Shown: positions 1 through 8,205 of the stretch, in pieces
Position numbering within the stretch: the stretch's first letter is position 1
Layout: each line of letters opens with the position of its first letter
NCBI GenBank assembly: GCA_035463295.1
Contig: DATHTK010000015.1
Coordinates: forward strand, 1 to 39,731
Length of the DNA stretch: 39,731 bases
Source of the DNA: DATHTK01 sp035463295
Lineage (GTDB): Bacteria > Actinomycetota > Rubrobacteria > Rubrobacterales > Rubrobacteraceae
Direction: 5' to 3'
Position numbers and translations under genes: made by a program
The notes under the pieces: model-generated
Told to the model about the DNA's origin: nothing
Databases searched by the model: none
Seen by the model: only the letters and a program-made list of their open reading frames with translations

Positions 1-146
1 TGACCCTGAGCAGCGGCAGCAGCCTGTACCTGCGAACAGTCGACGTACTGGACGTCGACGTCGCCGCCAACGGCCTGGGCGAACGCCGGAGCGGCCGCAG
101 CCAGCACCATGGCCAGCATCGCTGCCAGCAACATTATCTTCTTCAA
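1..146 (-). CDS. Small secreted protein, N-terminal part only (window edge)
   Basis: The first 48 codons are visible and the rest lies outside the window. The start is TTG at 146, chosen because a strong AAGGAGG Shine-Dalgarno lies 7 nt upstream. The product begins MKKIMLLAAMLAMVL and continues with an Ala-rich stretch ending AFAQA, a textbook Sec signal peptide with cleavage after about residue 25. The mature part starts VGGDVDVQYVDCSQVQ followed by an Ala run. I recognise this as a type of small secreted protein common in Rubrobacter genomes, from memory only, and no function is known to me. An extracytoplasmic location is well supported. Confidence 0.75.
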   Translation of the reverse strand, partial: MKKIMLLAAMLAMVLAAAAPAFAQAVGGDVDVQYVDCSQVQAAAAAQG

Positions 147-185
147 CTCAATACCTCCTTGCCTGAGGATTACCTTACGTGCCGC

Positions 186-214
186 ATTTTTTCATCTCAC
201 CCCACTAATGTCAA
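186..214 (-). promoter_or_regulatory. Candidate promoter of the small secreted protein
   Basis: On the minus strand a perfect TTGACA (-35) occupies 214-209. A 17-bp spacer leads to AAAAAT at 191-186. This is a weak -10, but it sits in the most AT-rich stretch of the first kilobase. The leader to the TTG start at 146 would be about 35 nt and contains the AAGGAGG site. Confidence 0.4.
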
Positions 215-321
215 CACCGTTCACAGCATTTTTTCCGATTTTCTTAAAATAACTTAACAATGCGCGGCTGTTGTGAGGAGGTCAGAGGGCGATCCTGCGC
301 TCGTGGCCTGTACCGCGAGGT

Positions 322-867
322 TCACCGGCGCCTGCCGAGACTTACGGTCCACATGGCTACGTTATCGTAGCCCTGGAAGTTCCCGCGGTGGGTACCCACC
401 CCGGCCTCTCGGAACCGCTTATCGAGGATATTGGAACGGTGGCTCTTGCTGTTCATCCAGTACCGGAAGGTCGGGCCGGGGTTCCCCTTTTTTCCGCTGC
501 CCCACGCGATGTTCTCGCCGCAGGCGGCGTACTTGTAACCGAAGCGCCGGATACGCTCGCACGCGCTCTCGTTGCGGCCCTTGGTGTTATGCGAGAAGTA
601 GTCGCGTTGGATCATGTCTCTGGAGTGAGCCCGGGCGGCTCTCTGCAGTCTCGGGTGGATGCAGAGACGCTTGAGGCCCCTGTCGGCGCGGGCGCGGTTG
701 TGCAGGTCGAGCATGCGTTTCTCGATCGCCTTGAGATCCACGGTGCCGCCGATGCAGGACCTCACGCTCGCGGCGGCGTCGGCCCGCTCGGGTTCCAGGG
801 CCGCCACTCCTACTGCGACCAGAGCCGCCAGCAGCACGGAGGACAGTACCACGGCCATATGCTTCAT
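322..867 (-). CDS. Secreted CAP/SCP-domain protein (YkwD-like)
   Basis: The 181-residue product has an N-terminal signal sequence (MKHMAVVLSSVLLAALVAVGVAAL, residues 1-24 in outline) followed by ADAA. The mature part is one CAP (SCP/PR1, Pfam PF00188) domain. Visible family signatures are LHNRARADRGL near residue 50, HSRDMIQRDYFSHNT in the middle, CGENIAWG and the C-terminal NVAMWTV. Four Cys residues could form two disulfides. The start is ATG at 867, with GGAGGGGG 10 nt upstream; a longer open frame continues upstream but encodes no recognisable sequence for this protein. CAP proteins of this class are secreted; their biochemical role in bacteria is mostly unknown. It lies upstream of the other secreted protein on the same strand. 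Confidence 0.88.
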   Translation of the reverse strand: MKHMAVVLSSVLLAALVAVGVAALEPERADAAASVRSCIGGTVDLKAIEKRMLDLHNRARADRGLKRLCIHPRLQRAARAHSRDMIQRDYFSHNTKGRNESACERIRRFGYKYAACGENIAWGSGKKGNPGPTFRYWMNSKSHRSNILDKRFREAGVGTHRGNFQGYDNVAMWTVSLGRRR

Positions 868-905
868 TCGACGATTACCCCCTCCAGGCATCCCGGTCGT
901 GGGCG

Positions 906-1263
906 TCAATAATAGCAAAGCTGTCGAGGAATGAGAGATTCGTAAACGATGAGGGAGACATCCTGTATGGCGGCGCGAGCACCTTCGGACAGGCGGTCCT
1001 CGAAGGCCGTGTTCGTCATCATGTCGACCAACTCGGCCGAGAGCTCGGGGCTCGTGTAGGAGGGGTCCGAGATCTTCTCTAGCATCAGCTCCACGTCGGC
1101 GGGGCCGTGGTGTTCGGCACCCAGCAATCCATGCCCGGCCCAGATAGCGGGTGAGCATCGCCCGGGCGGTGTCGTCGATATACTGGATCAGGCGCCGGGT
1201 GCACTCGCGCAAGGTGATGGTGTGGCCGGCGCGGCACTTGTAGAGGACGCCGGTGCCGTTAGT
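906..1263 (-). pseudogene. Frameshifted gene remnant with zinc-ribbon-like motif
   Basis: Two minus-strand frames join into one plausible protein. Reading from about 1263, one frame gives TNGTGVLYKCRAGHTITL and then RECTRRLIQYIDDTARAML until about 1130. The sequence continues in another frame as LGAEHHGPADVELML and ISDPSYTSPELSAEL, to a stop at 906. No good start or RBS is present, and a stop codon lies just before the first frame. YKCRAGHT faintly resembles the Cys/His C-terminal extension of some CheB-like proteins, but this is too short to assign. I infer a decayed fragment; a chance pairing of two short frames cannot be excluded. Confidence 0.35.
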
Positions 1264-1336
1264 TCACCTCGCCGCGGTCGGCCGCCCCCTGTAGAGCGCC
1301 ATGAGCCTCGGCAGCTTGCCGAGACTCTCCCCGGGC

Positions 1337-2089
1337 CTACTTATTAATCGACCGGATAAAGGTAACGATAAAGACGGCGGAGATCAGCATCAGCCCGCCG
1401 GCCGCGACGAGACCCAACGAGACGAGAAAGATCGTCCCGGAGCTCGCCTCCGGGCCCCAGGTCTTCGTAGCCCAAACGAAGGCGAAGAGCGAAGCGAAGA
1501 AGGTGAGCAGGATCAGGATCATCCCGCCGGGCAGGTCCCTTATCTGTATGGCCGCCTTCTCTACTGCGTAGGCGAGGCGACCTCTGGTGGGGTATCCGGT
1601 CCCTCTCACGCTCCCCAGCGCGTGGCGGAACTCCTCCTCGCCGGCGAGCCCGATGACCCGCGAGAGGTAGTAGGCCTCGCTCGGTGACTTGCCGGCGCGC
1701 AGCAGCTCCAGGTAGTTGCGCCGGTACAGCTCGACGGCCCCCGAGTGCGGCGAGGCGAGCTGCTTGAGAAAGGCGTGGGTGTCGAGCCGGGAGGCGTAGC
1801 GGCGGGCGTCGTACTGCGCGGCGCGGGCCTCGCGCCCGCCCGGACGGCCGGAGAGGCGACCGGCGATCTCGGAGACCTCGAGAAAGAACATCTCGCGGGA
1901 GAACTCGATCGCGCTCTGGCGCTCGCGCCTGCGCGAGGAGATCTCCGTTCGGATGCCGCGCGCGCGGTATTCCTCGCGCCTCAGGCGGTAGACGTGCTCC
2001 TGGTAGTAGTCCCGCTCGGCGACCGACCCGGCCTCGTCGCGCAGGCTGTAGGCCTCTTCGATGGTCTCCGGGATCCGTCGCTCTTCCAT
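1337..2089 (-). CDS. Membrane protein of unknown function, two C-terminal TM helices
   Basis: This 250-residue protein matches no family I recognise. The first ~185 residues are charged and helical, with Arg/Glu-rich segments around residues 20-60 suggesting coiled coil. They are followed by two hydrophobic segments, about residues 188-207 (MILILLTFFASLFAFVW) and 220-245, and a short basic tail (RSINK). The predicted layout is a cytoplasmic N-terminal domain anchored by a C-terminal hairpin. The ATG at 2089 has no Shine-Dalgarno. TAAGAC lies 7 nt upstream, so a leaderless transcript is possible. The gene points the same way as the wHTH membrane protein at 2177-2674 and may be co-expressed with it. 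Confidence 0.75.
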   Translation of the reverse strand: MEERRIPETIEEAYSLRDEAGSVAERDYYQEHVYRLRREEYRARGIRTEISSRRRERQSAIEFSREMFFLEVSEIAGRLSGRPGGREARAAQYDARRYASRLDTHAFLKQLASPHSGAVELYRRNYLELLRAGKSPSEAYYLSRVIGLAGEEEFRHALGSVRGTGYPTRGRLAYAVEKAAIQIRDLPGGMILILLTFFASLFAFVWATKTWGPEASSGTIFLVSLGLVAAGGLMLISAVFIVTFIRSINK

Positions 2090-2176
2090 AGAATCAGTCT
2101 TACCCCACCTTCAGGTTCTCACGCACGCAACCCTAGGACCGTAAATGATAACACGAGAAGCCTCTCCCACACCGCT

Positions 2177-2674
2177 CTACCGGTCCTCCAGTCGCCCCAT
2201 CTCCGACCCGCTCTCGACCTCCCAGAGGGAGTAGAACAGCCCGCCGCCGCGCACCCGGACCTGCAGGTGCCCACCCTCGGCGAGCTCCTTGAGCATCCCG
2301 TCCGCCTCCGCCACCGTCAACGAGGTCTCCATCGCGGCCTGGGCTGGGGTCAACTCGCCATGCCCCCTCAGAGCCTCGAGGAGCTCCCGCTCCTTGCCGC
2401 TCACGGCCGAGGGGCCTCTCGGCCGCTCCTCCGAGAGGCCCGCGATGCCCCGCACCAGCAGGCCGAAGGCCGGGAAGATCACCCAGAAGAAGGTGAACCA
2501 GATCCACCACACCTGGGTGAAGGCGAACAAGAAGATTCCGGCGAGCGCCACCGGCACCATGACCGCCAGGGCCGTCGTGAGCTGCGCCCTCGGGCTCATC
2601 CTCTCCACGTCGAGGCCGAAGAACTCCTCGGGGTCGCGGCGCCGCGCGGGATCGTCGTCGGGTCTCTTCTCCAC
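2177..2674 (-). CDS. Membrane-anchored winged-helix protein, unknown role
   Basis: The 165-residue product has a short acidic/basic N-terminus and two adjacent TM segments at about residues 33-75 (LTTALAVMVPVALAGIFLF, then VWWIWFTFFWVIFPAFGLL). After a linker, a C-terminal domain of about 60 residues begins GKERELLEALRGHGELTP. Its pattern (helix, helix with TSLTVAEADGMLKELAEGG, then a beta-wing ending FYSLW) reads as a winged helix. The same TM2-wHTH unit recurs in the LuxR fusion at 35593-36324, with KARERELLEALA and MCTSLTVDEASQMLEELS. The start is GTG at 2674, the first start after a good promoter, with GAGAGA upstream. The winged helix may bind DNA or act as a protein-interaction module; the sequence does not decide. 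Confidence 0.75.
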   Translation of the reverse strand: MEKRPDDDPARRRDPEEFFGLDVERMSPRAQLTTALAVMVPVALAGIFLFAFTQVWWIWFTFFWVIFPAFGLLVRGIAGLSEERPRGPSAVSGKERELLEALRGHGELTPAQAAMETSLTVAEADGMLKELAEGGHLQVRVRGGGLFYSLWEVESGSEMGRLEDR

Positions 2675-2688
2675 AGGGTATCTCTCTC

Positions 2689-2716
2689 ATAATATAACAG
2701 CATAGCCGCACCCCAA
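2689..2716 (-). promoter_or_regulatory. Promoter of the membrane-anchored wHTH gene
   Basis: On the minus strand TTGGGG (2716-2711) and TATTAT (2694-2689) are separated by 16 bp, and the GTG start follows 14 nt later. The leader would therefore be only about 7 nt, nearly leaderless. Confidence 0.45.
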
Positions 2717-2786
2717 CCACGGCCCGCGCCGTGGCACCGGGTTGCGGAGATGCTAACCTCTCGGAAGACGACGGAGGATCTGCAAG

Positions 2787-4145
2787 ATGGACTTCAAAGA
2801 GCGCGTAGAGAAAAGGAAAGAAGGTCTTCTCGAAGAGCTAGAGGAGTTCCTGCGGATGCCCTCGATCTCCGCCCAAGCGGACGCCTCGGACGAGGGCGGG
2901 GGCTTCCGGGAGTGCGCCGGTTGGGTCGCGGCGAAGCTCGAGGAGGCGGGGGCCGACGCTCGCATCATGGAGACGGAGGGCCACCCGGTCGTCTACGCGG
3001 AGGTCGGCGAGGGCCCGAAGACGCTTCTCTCCTACGGCCACTACGACGTACAGCCGCCGGAGCCGCTGGAGCTCTGGGAGAGCGACCCGTTCGAGCCCAC
3101 GGTCCGCGACGGCGCACTCTACGCCAGGGGCGTCGCGGACGACAAGGGTGACGTCCTCGCGCGAATCCAGGCCCTCAGGCTCTATATAGAGGAGCACGGC
3201 GCTCTCCCCTTCAAGCTCAAGTTCCTCATCGAGGGCGAAGAAGAGATCGGGAGCCCCAACCTAGCCCCCTTCGTGAGGGCAAACGCCGACCTCCTCGCAG
3301 CCGACGCCTGCCTGTGGGAGGCGGCCTGGAAAGACGAGTCGGGGCGGCCCCTGATCTTCTGCGGCACCAAGGGTCTCGCCTACGTCGAGCTGCGCGCCCG
3401 CGGCGCCTCCCACGACCTCCACAGCATGTACGGCGGCATCGCCCCGAACCCGGCCTGGCGTCTGATCCAGGCCCTGCGCACCATCAAGGACGAGAACGGT
3501 GAGATAACACTCGACGGCCTCGACGAGCTAGCCGTCCCCCCCTCTGACAAAGAGCTCGAAGCCATAAACCGCATCCCCTTCGACGCCGAAGGGCTGAAGA
3601 GCTCCTGGGGCGTGGAGGCCCTCGACCGGAACCTCTCCGGCGAGAAAGCGTTAAGAGAGATGCTTCTCCGGCCGACGGCGAACATCGCCGGCTTCCACTC
3701 CGGCTACACCGGCCCCGGCTCGAAGACCATAGTCCCCTCCGAGGCCTTCGTGAAGATGGACTTCCGGCTCGTCTCCGGCCAGAGCCCGATAACGGTGGTC
3801 GAGCTACTCCGCACGCACCTCGGAGAACGCGGCTTCGACGACGTAGAGGTCGTCGAGCACCACGGCGTCGAGGCGGCGAAGACGCCGGTCGATTCCCCGG
3901 TAGTCCGCACCGCCGTCGAGACCTGGGAGAGCGTGGCCCCCCCCGATGCTATCGTCTACCCGACCGTCGGCGGGAGCGGGCCGACCTCACTCTTCACCGC
4001 CGAGCTCGGAGTACCGACCGTGATGACCGGGGCCGTCGCGAACGTCGGGAGCCGGTTCCACTCCCCGAACGAGTGGGCCCGCCTCGACGACTATTTCGAG
4101 GCCATAGCTTACTTCGCCCACTTCTTCGAGAGGTACGCGCCTTGA
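2787..4145 (+). CDS. M20 family dipeptidase (Zn-dependent)
   Basis: This is a 452-residue metallopeptidase of the M20 (ArgE/DapE/CPG2-like) family, normal length for the dipeptidase branch. The first metal motif SYGHYDVQPPEP carries His85 and the Asp87 of the HxD motif. ADDKGD follows, then the catalytic/metal Glu cluster EGEEEIGS at about 149-155. The lid (dimerisation) domain is inserted in the middle (HDLHSMYGG onwards), and the last metal ligand is in VGSRFHSPNE near the C-terminus. It should hydrolyse dipeptides or N-acyl amino acids in the cytoplasm; the exact substrate cannot be read. The ATG follows a GGAGG site at a normal distance. The stop overlaps the next start by 4 bp (TTGA), so the two genes are probably translationally coupled. 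Confidence 0.92.
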   Translation: MDFKERVEKRKEGLLEELEEFLRMPSISAQADASDEGGGFRECAGWVAAKLEEAGADARIMETEGHPVVYAEVGEGPKTLLSYGHYDVQPPEPLELWESDPFEPTVRDGALYARGVADDKGDVLARIQALRLYIEEHGALPFKLKFLIEGEEEIGSPNLAPFVRANADLLAADACLWEAAWKDESGRPLIFCGTKGLAYVELRARGASHDLHSMYGGIAPNPAWRLIQALRTIKDENGEITLDGLDELAVPPSDKELEAINRIPFDAEGLKSSWGVEALDRNLSGEKALREMLLRPTANIAGFHSGYTGPGSKTIVPSEAFVKMDFRLVSGQSPITVVELLRTHLGERGFDDVEVVEHHGVEAAKTPVDSPVVRTAVETWESVAPPDAIVYPTVGGSGPTSLFTAELGVPTVMTGAVANVGSRFHSPNEWARLDDYFEAIAYFAHFFERYAP

Positions 4146-4723
4146 GCGAGCACAAAGGACTCGACCTGCCCGAGCGCGTCCGCCAGAGCCTCGCGGCGGC
4201 AGTCTCGGAGAGGGGCGTGCAGGCGCGCGTCGTCTCGACGCAGGGCCGCGACTCGATGCGCCCCCCGCAGGGCCACGTCGTCGTCGCCGCCCCGAGAGAG
4301 GAGGCCAACGCCGTCCGCGGCCCGGCCCGCGTCGTACGTCAGCTCGAGTTCTACAAGACCTTCTATGGCCCCGTCGTCCGCCTCGCCCTGAGCGTTTATC
4401 CGATGAGCGGCGCGTCGCCCCTCTCCGCCGGAACCCTCCTCAACGTCTCCCAGGTCTCCGGCGACGCCGCGCTCTCGGGGCTCGGCCGCCAGAAAAGCAT
4501 CTTCATCCACTTCTACGAGGCCGCAGACGACGACCTGACCTACGCGTTCTCCAAAGAAGTGCCGAACGCCGCCGAGCAGCGCGCCGAGGCCAAGAAGGTG
4601 CACAAGATGGCCCGCGACGCCTACACCGGGACGCCGGAGGAGCGCCGGAGCTTCCGGGCGGCGGTGGGCCTCGCCGAGAAGCAGTTCGAGTTGCCTGTAC
4701 CTGTACCTGAAGAGCAGGCATAG
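4142..4723 (+). CDS. Unknown protein coupled to the M20 dipeptidase
   Basis: The 193-residue product has no domain I recognise. The start is TTG at 4142, inside the stop of the dipeptidase gene (TTGA overlap); an upstream in-frame start would lie inside that gene. The sequence looks soluble with no signal or TM segment. It has an amphipathic N-terminus (LDLPERVRQSLAAAVSERG), then GHVVVAAPREE, a central EFYKTFYGPVVRLALSVYP, and an Ala/Lys-rich helical C-terminus ending ELPVPVPEEQA. Tight coupling suggests a shared process with the peptidase, but no function can be inferred. Confidence 0.75.
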   Translation: MSEHKGLDLPERVRQSLAAAVSERGVQARVVSTQGRDSMRPPQGHVVVAAPREEANAVRGPARVVRQLEFYKTFYGPVVRLALSVYPMSGASPLSAGTLLNVSQVSGDAALSGLGRQKSIFIHFYEAADDDLTYAFSKEVPNAAEQRAEAKKVHKMARDAYTGTPEERRSFRAAVGLAEKQFELPVPVPEEQA

Positions 4724-4743
4724 TTTCTTCCGGCACACCCGCG

Positions 4744-4749
4744 TATACT
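4744..4749 (+). promoter_or_regulatory. -10 box of nurA, leaderless arrangement
   Basis: TATACT ends 7 nt before the ATG of nurA at 4757. No Shine-Dalgarno lies between, and no good -35 is seen 17 bp upstream. The geometry puts transcription start on or next to the A of the ATG. Confidence 0.5.
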
Positions 4750-4756
4750 TTGGCGG

Positions 4757-5893
4757 ATGCCCACGGGGAGAACGGCAGACGGATTCGTGGACCGGCTTGT
4801 CCGGGCGCTCGGAGATGCCGGCAAGCAGGGGATAGACATCACCGCCGGTTCCTGCGACCTGGAGGGCCAGCAGTTCTCGCGCCACGCCGCTGAGGAAGAA
4901 GGGGCTTTCCCTACCGGTCGTCCGCACCACCTCGAGGAGCCACCGGGGCCGCGGGAGCTCGGAGACCACGGCGGCACCTCGCGGCTCTGCTACTTCCTCG
5001 ACGGCGTGCAGAGCTCGCGCGAGGTGGGCCGCATAGGAATGTCTCCTATCGTCGTCGCAACCGTGGCCGCCGCCATCGTCAACCGCTGCGACCGCAGGTT
5101 CTCGCGCATGCCGCTGGAAGACCCGCCGGTCGTGGTGCAGGCCGTCATCCTGCCGCGGAGTGCCGGAGAGCGGCGCGTCGACTCGTTCTGGAACCTCCTG
5201 CTCGAGGCGGGCTTCTCCGAACTCGGCCCCGACGAGGTCCCCTCCTCCCCGCACCTCATACTCGACTCGGCCGAGTACATGGCCGAGGCGGACCCCTCCG
5301 ACTACGTCGGGATGCGCGAGATGGCCCGGGTGCGAGTCCGCGCGCTGCGGGAGCGCCTCGAGGGCGGGATGCTGCGAAACTGGGAGATGGACGATCGGAC
5401 GCTCGAAGACCGGGACGCCTGGATCGCCGTCGACGGCCAGCTCAAGGACATAAGGGAGTCGAACCGGCGGGCCATCGGCCTGATAAAGAGCGTCGCGCGC
5501 CCGGAGTTCGTCGGCAAGGACGTCGGGATGCTCCTCGATCTCGAACCGGGGATGCGGACGACCAGCTTCATCCCGGACTGGCAGCTGCGGCGCGACCCGA
5601 GCGAACGGCGCACCTCCTGGTACTTGAGGATGTGGCCGCCGCAGCGCGGCGCGGACGCTCTCGGTTCGCTCATGCGCGTCGAGGCGCCCAGGGATACCGG
5701 CCCGGAGACGGTCGATGAGATATCGCGTTGGATCCTCGCCGAGCGCGCCCCGCTCGCCAAGCCCGACCCCCGGTGGCCCGCGATGATCTACCCGATCCAC
5801 TACGTAGAGAAGATCCTGAAACCCCTCGTCCAGGGCTCCGAACGAGCGTACGCGAGGCTGGAGCGGCAACTCGCCGCGAACGGGAGGAACTAG
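4757..5893 (+). CDS. nurA: NurA-domain 5'-3' nuclease
   Basis: The 378-residue product has the layout of NurA nucleases, which form a toroidal dimer docking on the HerA hexamer and resect DNA ends. The first catalytic Asp lies in YFLDGVQSS (Asp82), where NurA has its conserved DG motif. The second acidic motif is WIAVDGQLKD (Asp226), followed by AIGLIKS. The C-terminal motif YPIHYVEKIL contains the family's conserved His. The next gene, herA, starts directly after the stop with no gap, supporting assignment as the HerA partner. The N-terminal ~75 residues are variable. The start has no RBS but fits a leaderless transcript from TATACT at 4744. Known NurA proteins need Mn2+; that is family knowledge. 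Confidence 0.87.
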   Translation: MPTGRTADGFVDRLVRALGDAGKQGIDITAGSCDLEGQQFSRHAAEEEGAFPTGRPHHLEEPPGPRELGDHGGTSRLCYFLDGVQSSREVGRIGMSPIVVATVAAAIVNRCDRRFSRMPLEDPPVVVQAVILPRSAGERRVDSFWNLLLEAGFSELGPDEVPSSPHLILDSAEYMAEADPSDYVGMREMARVRVRALRERLEGGMLRNWEMDDRTLEDRDAWIAVDGQLKDIRESNRRAIGLIKSVARPEFVGKDVGMLLDLEPGMRTTSFIPDWQLRRDPSERRTSWYLRMWPPQRGADALGSLMRVEAPRDTGPETVDEISRWILAERAPLAKPDPRWPAMIYPIHYVEKILKPLVQGSERAYARLERQLAANGRN

Positions 5894-7957
5894 ATGCTGC
5901 ACCCGGAATACCTGGATACCGCCTCCGGCCCGATCGGAAGGGTCGTCACCAGCGAAGACCACCCGGCGACCGCCCACGAGTTCTTCTTCTGGACCGCCGA
6001 GACGCCCGCCGCCCAGAACCTGGACATCGGGCATATCGTCGCCGCCGAAGCCGAGGATGCGACCGCCGTAGCCGCCCTCGACGACCCTCGCCGCTACTCG
6101 GACCTCCAGTCCTTTCTCGACGACTTCTACGCCTACGACGGCGACCCGGCGCTGGAGGCGCTCTCCGAGAGAGTTGAGATCCTGGTCTTCCGCGCCCGCG
6201 TCCTCGCCACCAAGCACCGCGACGAGAAGAAGAAGTCCAAGCGCCCGGTCCGCACCGGCCCCGTCTTCTTCGCCACGAGCGCCGCCATCGAGTACGCCCT
6301 CGGCGCCGAGGAGTTCTCCGGACACCACATCCCCCTCCTCCTGCACGAGAACGGCAACGAAGGCGGAGCCGACGGCTCGCCCCAGCGTACACCGCTGTAT
6401 GTGGACGGCGACTACCTGCTCGGGCCCGAGGCCGGACACCTGAACATCACCGGTATGAGCGGCCTCTCTACCAAGACGAGCCACGCCCTCTTCACCATCG
6501 CGAGCACCTTCCAGACCATGAACGACAAGAAGGTCGCCGCCCTGATGTTCAACGTGAAGGGCGCGGACCTCCTCTTCCTCGACAAGCCGGTCGAGGTGGA
6601 CCCTCGGGACGACCCCGAGCTCGCCGCGCGCTACGAGAGGGCCGGCCAGAAGGGACTGCCGCAAGAAGACCGCGAGATGTATGCTTCGCTCGGGCTCGAG
6701 ATAAAGCCCTTCGATAACTTGCGCATCTTCGCTCCTCTACGCTACGGGATGGAGTCCGGGGAGAGGGTCATCCACGCCGAGGATGTCCCGGTGCGCAAGC
6801 TCAACACGCGCCGCAACGCGAGGGGCGAGGACTCGTGCGTCTACCCGATCGTCTGGGAGCTGGGGGACGTGCTGCCCTACGCCGGCTACGTCTTCGAGCC
6901 GTCGGACATGGACGACAAGTTCCGGGGCTTTATCGAGGAGCTCAGGGCTCAAGGCATAAGGACCCAGGCGGACTTCCACACGCTGATGGACGAGATCGAA
7001 GACTACTTCGACGCCGCCCGCGAAGACGGCAAGAATATCTCTTCCTGGAACGGCCACAACCACATGACCATCGCCAAGGTCCGAAACCGCTTCAAGGTCC
7101 TGCCGAACAAGTGCGGCGGCCTGCTGGCGCACGGGCAGGTCGAATACGGCGACCTCCCTCGCGTCGACGGCCCGTTCGAGAACAACGAGATGCGCGTCGT
7201 GGACATCTCCCAGCTCACCGGCATCCCGCAGGACCTCATCGTCACCAGCGTAATCTCTCGGATCTGGGAGCTCGCCGAGAGCGGGCGCCTCGGCGTCGAC
7301 AAGCTCATCATCTTCGTCGACGAACTGAATAAGTACGCCCCCTCCGGATCGCGCTCCAGCAGCCTAAAGGACACTCTCGTAGACATCTCCGCAAGGGGCA
7401 GGCACCTCAACCTCACGCTCTTCGGGGCGCAGCAGTTCCGTAGCAAGGTCGATGACGAGGTCGTCGGCAACGCCGCGACGAGCCTCTATGGCCGCATCGG
7501 CGACGAGGAGCTCACCAACTCCAGCTACCGCTCGTTCTCCCAGACCACCCGCGAGGAGCTACTGCAGCTCGAAAAAGGCCGTCTCCTCTGCCGCCACGCC
7601 CACTACGCCGTCCCCGTCTTCGGCACCTTCCCGCGCCCGATGGTCCTCATGGGCAAGCAGGGCACCGACATCTTCGGAGCCAGCGCCCAGGACGCCGCCG
7701 CCTCGGTCCTCGCCGTCATGCGCAACCTCACGAGCAAGCCGCCCGCGATCCAGAATATAAGGGCTGAGATAGAGGGCGTCCCCGAGGACCGCGTCTACGA
7801 GGCACTCGACCTCGTATCCGCGGCCCACCGCTCCGGCAAAGGTGCCGCCGACCCCTTCAAGAACTTCATCTGGAACCTCAAGAAGCCAACCCGGACGCGC
7901 CGCAACGGCCGCGACGCCTCGACCATACTCTCCGGCCTCGACCGGATGAGGGACTGA
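5894..7957 (+). CDS. herA: HerA-type DNA translocase ATPase with unusual P-loop
   Basis: This is a 687-residue FtsK/HerA superfamily ATPase. An N-terminal beta-rich domain of about 150 residues fits the HerA barrel (HAS). The P-loop region is NITGMSGLSTKTSHALF (G187-F202), where a canonical HerA has GxxGSGKS/T: Lys194 and Thr195 are present, but the Gly before the Lys is Thr193. Walker B is KLIIFVDELNKYAP (Asp476, Glu477), followed by RGRHLNLTLFGAQQFRS, the sensor/arginine-finger region typical of the family. The ATG abuts the nurA stop, with GGGAGGA just upstream inside nurA. HerA hexamers translocate DNA into NurA during end processing. Activity of this P-loop variant is inferred, since Walker B and the rest are intact. 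Confidence 0.87.
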   Translation: MLHPEYLDTASGPIGRVVTSEDHPATAHEFFFWTAETPAAQNLDIGHIVAAEAEDATAVAALDDPRRYSDLQSFLDDFYAYDGDPALEALSERVEILVFRARVLATKHRDEKKKSKRPVRTGPVFFATSAAIEYALGAEEFSGHHIPLLLHENGNEGGADGSPQRTPLYVDGDYLLGPEAGHLNITGMSGLSTKTSHALFTIASTFQTMNDKKVAALMFNVKGADLLFLDKPVEVDPRDDPELAARYERAGQKGLPQEDREMYASLGLEIKPFDNLRIFAPLRYGMESGERVIHAEDVPVRKLNTRRNARGEDSCVYPIVWELGDVLPYAGYVFEPSDMDDKFRGFIEELRAQGIRTQADFHTLMDEIEDYFDAAREDGKNISSWNGHNHMTIAKVRNRFKVLPNKCGGLLAHGQVEYGDLPRVDGPFENNEMRVVDISQLTGIPQDLIVTSVISRIWELAESGRLGVDKLIIFVDELNKYAPSGSRSSSLKDTLVDISARGRHLNLTLFGAQQFRSKVDDEVVGNAATSLYGRIGDEELTNSSYRSFSQTTREELLQLEKGRLLCRHAHYAVPVFGTFPRPMVLMGKQGTDIFGASAQDAAASVLAVMRNLTSKPPAIQNIRAEIEGVPEDRVYEALDLVSAAHRSGKGAADPFKNFIWNLKKPTRTRRNGRDASTILSGLDRMRD

Positions 7958-8153
7958 CCGATAGATAAGCTCTGGCACAGCTACCCGGCAGCGCTTCCGG
8001 CGGGTTCTCCGGTGCGTGACGAGGAGTATGTGGCCAAAGGGTGGGGCGCCGGACACAGACGAAGAGCCAGCGCCGGAGCGAGCGGTTCGGGGTGGTTCCG
8101 TCCGTGAGGCGCGCGCCTCCGGATACGCCGCTGAGATCGCGTGCGTGCTGCGT

Positions 8154-8167
8154 ATTCTAGGTAGAAT
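8154..8167 (+). promoter_or_regulatory. Palindromic double -10 upstream of mre11
   Basis: ATTCTA-GG-TAGAAT is a perfect inverted repeat, so a -10-like hexamer (TAGAAT) reads in both directions. On the plus strand TAGAAT (8162-8167) would start a transcript near 8174, about 32 nt before mre11. It sits in a 248-bp gap (7958-8205) between herA and mre11 that otherwise shows no gene. Confidence 0.4.
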
Positions 8168-8205
8168 AGCGCGGTCCTTATGACGCAGAGAGGATTACAG
8201 AAACC

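Noticed and set aside
4109..6664. Very long minus-strand open frame (about 850 codons) opposite nurA and herA
   Set aside because: Its translation is low-complexity Arg/Gly/Val/Glu text with no domain. The opposite strand carries well-conserved NurA and HerA motifs; long antisense frames are expected at this GC.
4757..7957. Anti-phage HerA defence system (such as Sir2-HerA or DUF4297-HerA)
   Set aside because: The partner next to HerA is a NurA nuclease and the following genes are mre11 and rad50, so DNA repair is the better reading.
7958..8153. Riboswitch or small RNA in the herA-mre11 gap
   Set aside because: Only GC-rich short stems are visible with no recognisable class; nothing beyond the promoter-like palindrome can be supported.
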